The position numbers and the translations under genes are program-made. From Lumbricus terrestris (taxonomy: Eukaryota > Annelida > Clitellata > Crassiclitellata > Lumbricidae), in assembly GCA_949752735.1 (NCBI GenBank), contig OX457038.1:66912485-66976484 (forward strand): a stretch of DNA of 64,000 nucleotides, given 5' to 3'. The number at the start of each line of letters is the position of its first letter. The stretch's first letter is position 1. This document shows positions 61,581 through 64,000 of this stretch, in pieces. The notes beneath the pieces were generated by a model. It had not been told where the DNA came from. It was given only the letters and a program-made list of their open reading frames with translations, and did no database searches.

Positions 61581-62997
61581 GTGAAATACATGTAGATTGA
61601 ATACTATACTTGAAATTGTCAAGAGCGAATGGTTATTCTAATAGCGGATTATAGGTAAGACTTCTTTTGTTTCTTTGTAAGTGTCCATGATGTTTGGTTT
61701 ACATGTGCCATGGCTTTTAATATAAACTTGGCGATGATGTTGAATTTGAACCCATGGCATTGGGCAAGTGCATGATAAATTTATGTCATGACTCATGGAA
61801 TTGGTATGTTAAAATACATCATCAGTTCCTGTTGTTTCAAATGAAGCTGTAAACATAGGAGACAATGCTTTCTTCAGTCAAATTACAAGTTTCAACGTTG
61901 ATGTTTCAGTTATACTCTTGTTAGTCGCAGAGGGCAACTGTCGAATTCGTACGTTCCACAAACACTTTATTAAATGGCTTTTAAAGTCTTGACGTGATAT
62001 TTTGATGTATCATGTACCTGAGATGTCAAATTACCTGGAATTGTCAGTTTCTAATTGATTAATTAGCAGGTATGATTTGTGATTTGCGTAGATCCATTAT
62101 GCTGCATTTATTTCCTGTTTTTGCAATTAGTTGTTATCTTTTGTTTTGGCAGTCACTTGTGATGCTCCACAGGTTTTCTATGCATATTCGGATCTTTTCG
62201 CCATGCAACTATTATTTTTTGTGTATCTTCCTATGATTATGTATGCTGAGCACAGCACAACATTTAAATATCTCACATGTGATTTGGACGATTAATAGAT
62301 TCGTGGTTTGCAGGATGGATGGATCGTGTGTGGATTTCTAGAAAAGTCTGTTACTGTTAACCGTTGCTATGCTAGAGACTCGTTTTAGTGAAACAATTTT
62401 GATATTCTGATACGACATGGGCAGAGAATTGTATCTCCAAATTGTTTAAACTGTAGAAAATAAACTCATTGCAACACATCCTTGTTATGAAGTCGTTCAT
62501 GATTTGACTCACTGCAGGATATGACAAGTTTCTGGAACAATTCGGCGTTAGTCAATTATTAAAAGTTTGCATCTACTTAATATGCAATGCATACAGCTGA
62601 ACAACTCAGAATTTGCTTCTGTTTATTATGTCAGAGGAAGTCCTCACACCTTCCTCTTTCAAAGTACTTTTCTATTTTTAAATGAAACAGCAGCATTTTG
62701 TAGTTTGACCTACATGTTCACAGCCCTGGTCGCAAGCATGTAGTTGCTTATGTACGCCAGCTTGTTATGTGTCGCCAGCTTTCACTTTTGTGACCATAAT
62801 CAATCAGACATTAAAATATCACCGAATTAATTCATTGTTAATCTTAAATGTCTTTAGTTAATCATCAAATACAATATGATCACAATCTCCAATCTTTTAG
62901 TACAAGCTTGATAGAGTCCTTGTGTCACTCCAAATCTAATGCTTATGTTTAATTGCTATTTCAATTTGAAAGTCTCACGATTGAAATATGTCTGCTA

Positions 62998-64000
62998 TCA
63001 AAAGGTGCTGTGACAGTACGTGCATCGGTGAACGAGGAAGAGCAGGCAGCAGAGGAGACCGCAGGGAAAGCAGAGAATGGCCAGCAGAATGAGAAAAATG
63101 TTGAATGATGCAACGACATTGCCAATCTGAAGAAAAACGAAAACAAAGGAACGACATCAATTCGTGTCCGGCATTACCGTAACTGAGGAGGAGGGGACAC
63201 ATAATAATTATATTCACTTTTTTTCCTACTGCTATTTTAGTTTTGACCTGAAATCTAGGAGTACATGGCAACAGGTTTTATCGCTATTATTGTCATCACT
63301 ATTATTGTTATCAATATGTTATTGTTGTCGTCGTTATTTTTGCTTCCTTTGTATGGTGATGCCAGCTAGGAATTGCTCTACTAATTAACTTAGCTACTTG
63401 ATCTTTGCCAGCCTGTGTGTTGGGTACCCGGGAATAGTTGATCCCTGCACTCAGTGGAAAGGGGAGTACTCTCAGTCCCATTTGCCCATACCTCCATCAT
63501 TCAGCATGCAAAGTCGTGCTTCTTCCATGGTTGACCCGCGATATGGAATGGCCTCCATCTTGAGCTGCGCCTGTACCCTTTTTGGTCACTCTCTGACACA
63601 TTTCATAAGCACCTGAAAATGGCGTAATTGCAGAATCGGGCACCATAAATGAGTGTCGGTTAGGGTCAGGCTAAGCGTCATGAGGGTCGGTTAGGGCTAA
63701 TGCTAGGGTTAGTGTTGTCATTAGATACTATCCAAAGATATTGCGTATGATTCGGTCCCCAATACTGCAATTGCGGTTTTTTGGCGTGCTGTAGTCAGGA
63801 GCACCTCTGAGTAGTTTCCTTCAAGACGTGCTATGAATGAATGAATGAATGAATCTCGCAGCTACCAATGAGATGAAGTTACCCCGCAGGCTGGGCAGTT
63901 TCCACCCTGCACAATAACGGTGGTTGTCGCCGTGGTATTAGCATACGCCGAGCCCTGGACAGTGACTGGCGTCGCTCCTCTGACTGGCTGGCCAGTGACG
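62998..64000 (-). CDS. BRI3: BRI3-like protein (brain protein I3), 3' part
   Basis: Small membrane protein of the BRI3 family, found on lysosomal and other endomembranes in mammals; exact role unclear. Two exons are visible: 63883 to the window edge (the gene continues past 64000) and 62998-63126, joined in phase 0. The upstream part encodes a Thr/Val-rich stretch ending TTVIVQGGNCPACG. The last exon encodes a hydrophobic segment, ASFNIFLILLAILCFPCGLL, then CCLLFLVHRCTYCHSTF and stop. The layout CPxC, membrane segment, CCxxL..., CxxC...TF matches BRI3 (human: GGCPVC ... FPFGFICC ... RCPNCGATFA). The VGVLED-type motif that follows the first CxxC in vertebrates is absent. N-terminal exons are outside the window. 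Confidence 0.82.
63525..63628 (+). mobile_element. Decayed CR1-like LINE fragment
   Basis: One frame reads AIWNGLHLELRLYP and SLSDTFHKHLKMA, matching STWNGLPLALRLLP...FYKLLKTYLF. A 3' tail with GGAGCACCTCTGAGTAGTTT and (TGAA)n is at about 63795-63855, separated from it by the MITE at 63630-63768. In the BRI3 intron. Confidence 0.65.
63630..63768. mobile_element. MITE with telomere-like interior, second complete copy
   Basis: The ends are GCAGAATCGGGCACC and GGTCCCCAATACTGC, again flanked by AATT. The interior is the reverse complement of the 48189 copy (GAGGGTCGGTTAGGGCTAAT). It splits a CR1 tail. Confidence 0.75.

Larger units (their letters stand above)
57989..62997. other. Convergent spacer between MTHFD2 and BRI3
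   Basis: Both genes end into this region, so it should hold two 3' UTRs. It contains the MTHFD2 poly(A) signal, a (GT)n run at 58481-58506, and the hAT-like element at 60356-61386 with adjacent duplication. No coding exon is recognised. Confidence 0.55.

Overview
The window is nuclear DNA from an animal. Genes are split by GT-AG introns with protein-matching phases, the sequence is A+T-rich, and introns and spacers are full of CR1-like LINE tails, tRNA-derived SINEs, hAT-type elements and minisatellites. The protein set (FBXO33, a MARCHF2/3-type ligase, an SHB-family adaptor, RSL24D1, MTHFD2, BRI3) is bilaterian-like. The repeat landscape suggests a marine invertebrate, but I cannot name the species.

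Layout. Seven genes are on the minus strand and one on the plus strand. From left to right: 2083-3522, an unrecognised, probably tail-anchored protein with 34-residue repeats; 6540-11653, F-box protein FBXO33; 13547-16943, a RING-CH membrane E3 ligase; 16944-25641, a long gene-poor spacer with repeats; 25642-31105, an SHB/SHD/SHE/SHF-type SH2 adaptor; 32498-40416, ribosome-biogenesis factor RSL24D1; 40417-43795, LINE debris; 43796-48899, a THAP-domain gene made from a truncated P-element/THAP9-like transposase; 51998-57988 (plus), mitochondrial folate enzyme MTHFD2; 62998-64000, the 3' part of a BRI3-like gene that runs off the right edge. Exon joins were worked out by hand; in the seven complete gene models the exon lengths sum to a multiple of three, and in BRI3 the visible junction keeps frame. 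The genes are unrelated housekeeping and signalling loci, not a pathway cluster.

The most striking structures are in introns. RSL24D1 intron 2 is almost filled by an inverted repeat with arms of about 1.27 kb that look nearly identical; its spacer contains an inverted, diverged copy of part of the RSL24D1 upstream region. RSL24D1 intron 1 carries a 604-bp inverted-repeat element with an exact 9-bp target duplication, and a diverged empty copy of its target lies about 1.3 kb away. Intron 1 of the THAP gene holds a 2.1-kb element with about 33-bp terminal repeats and an array of subterminal motifs, plus several other small elements. At least six hAT-like elements have recognisable ends; four have perfect 8-bp target duplications.
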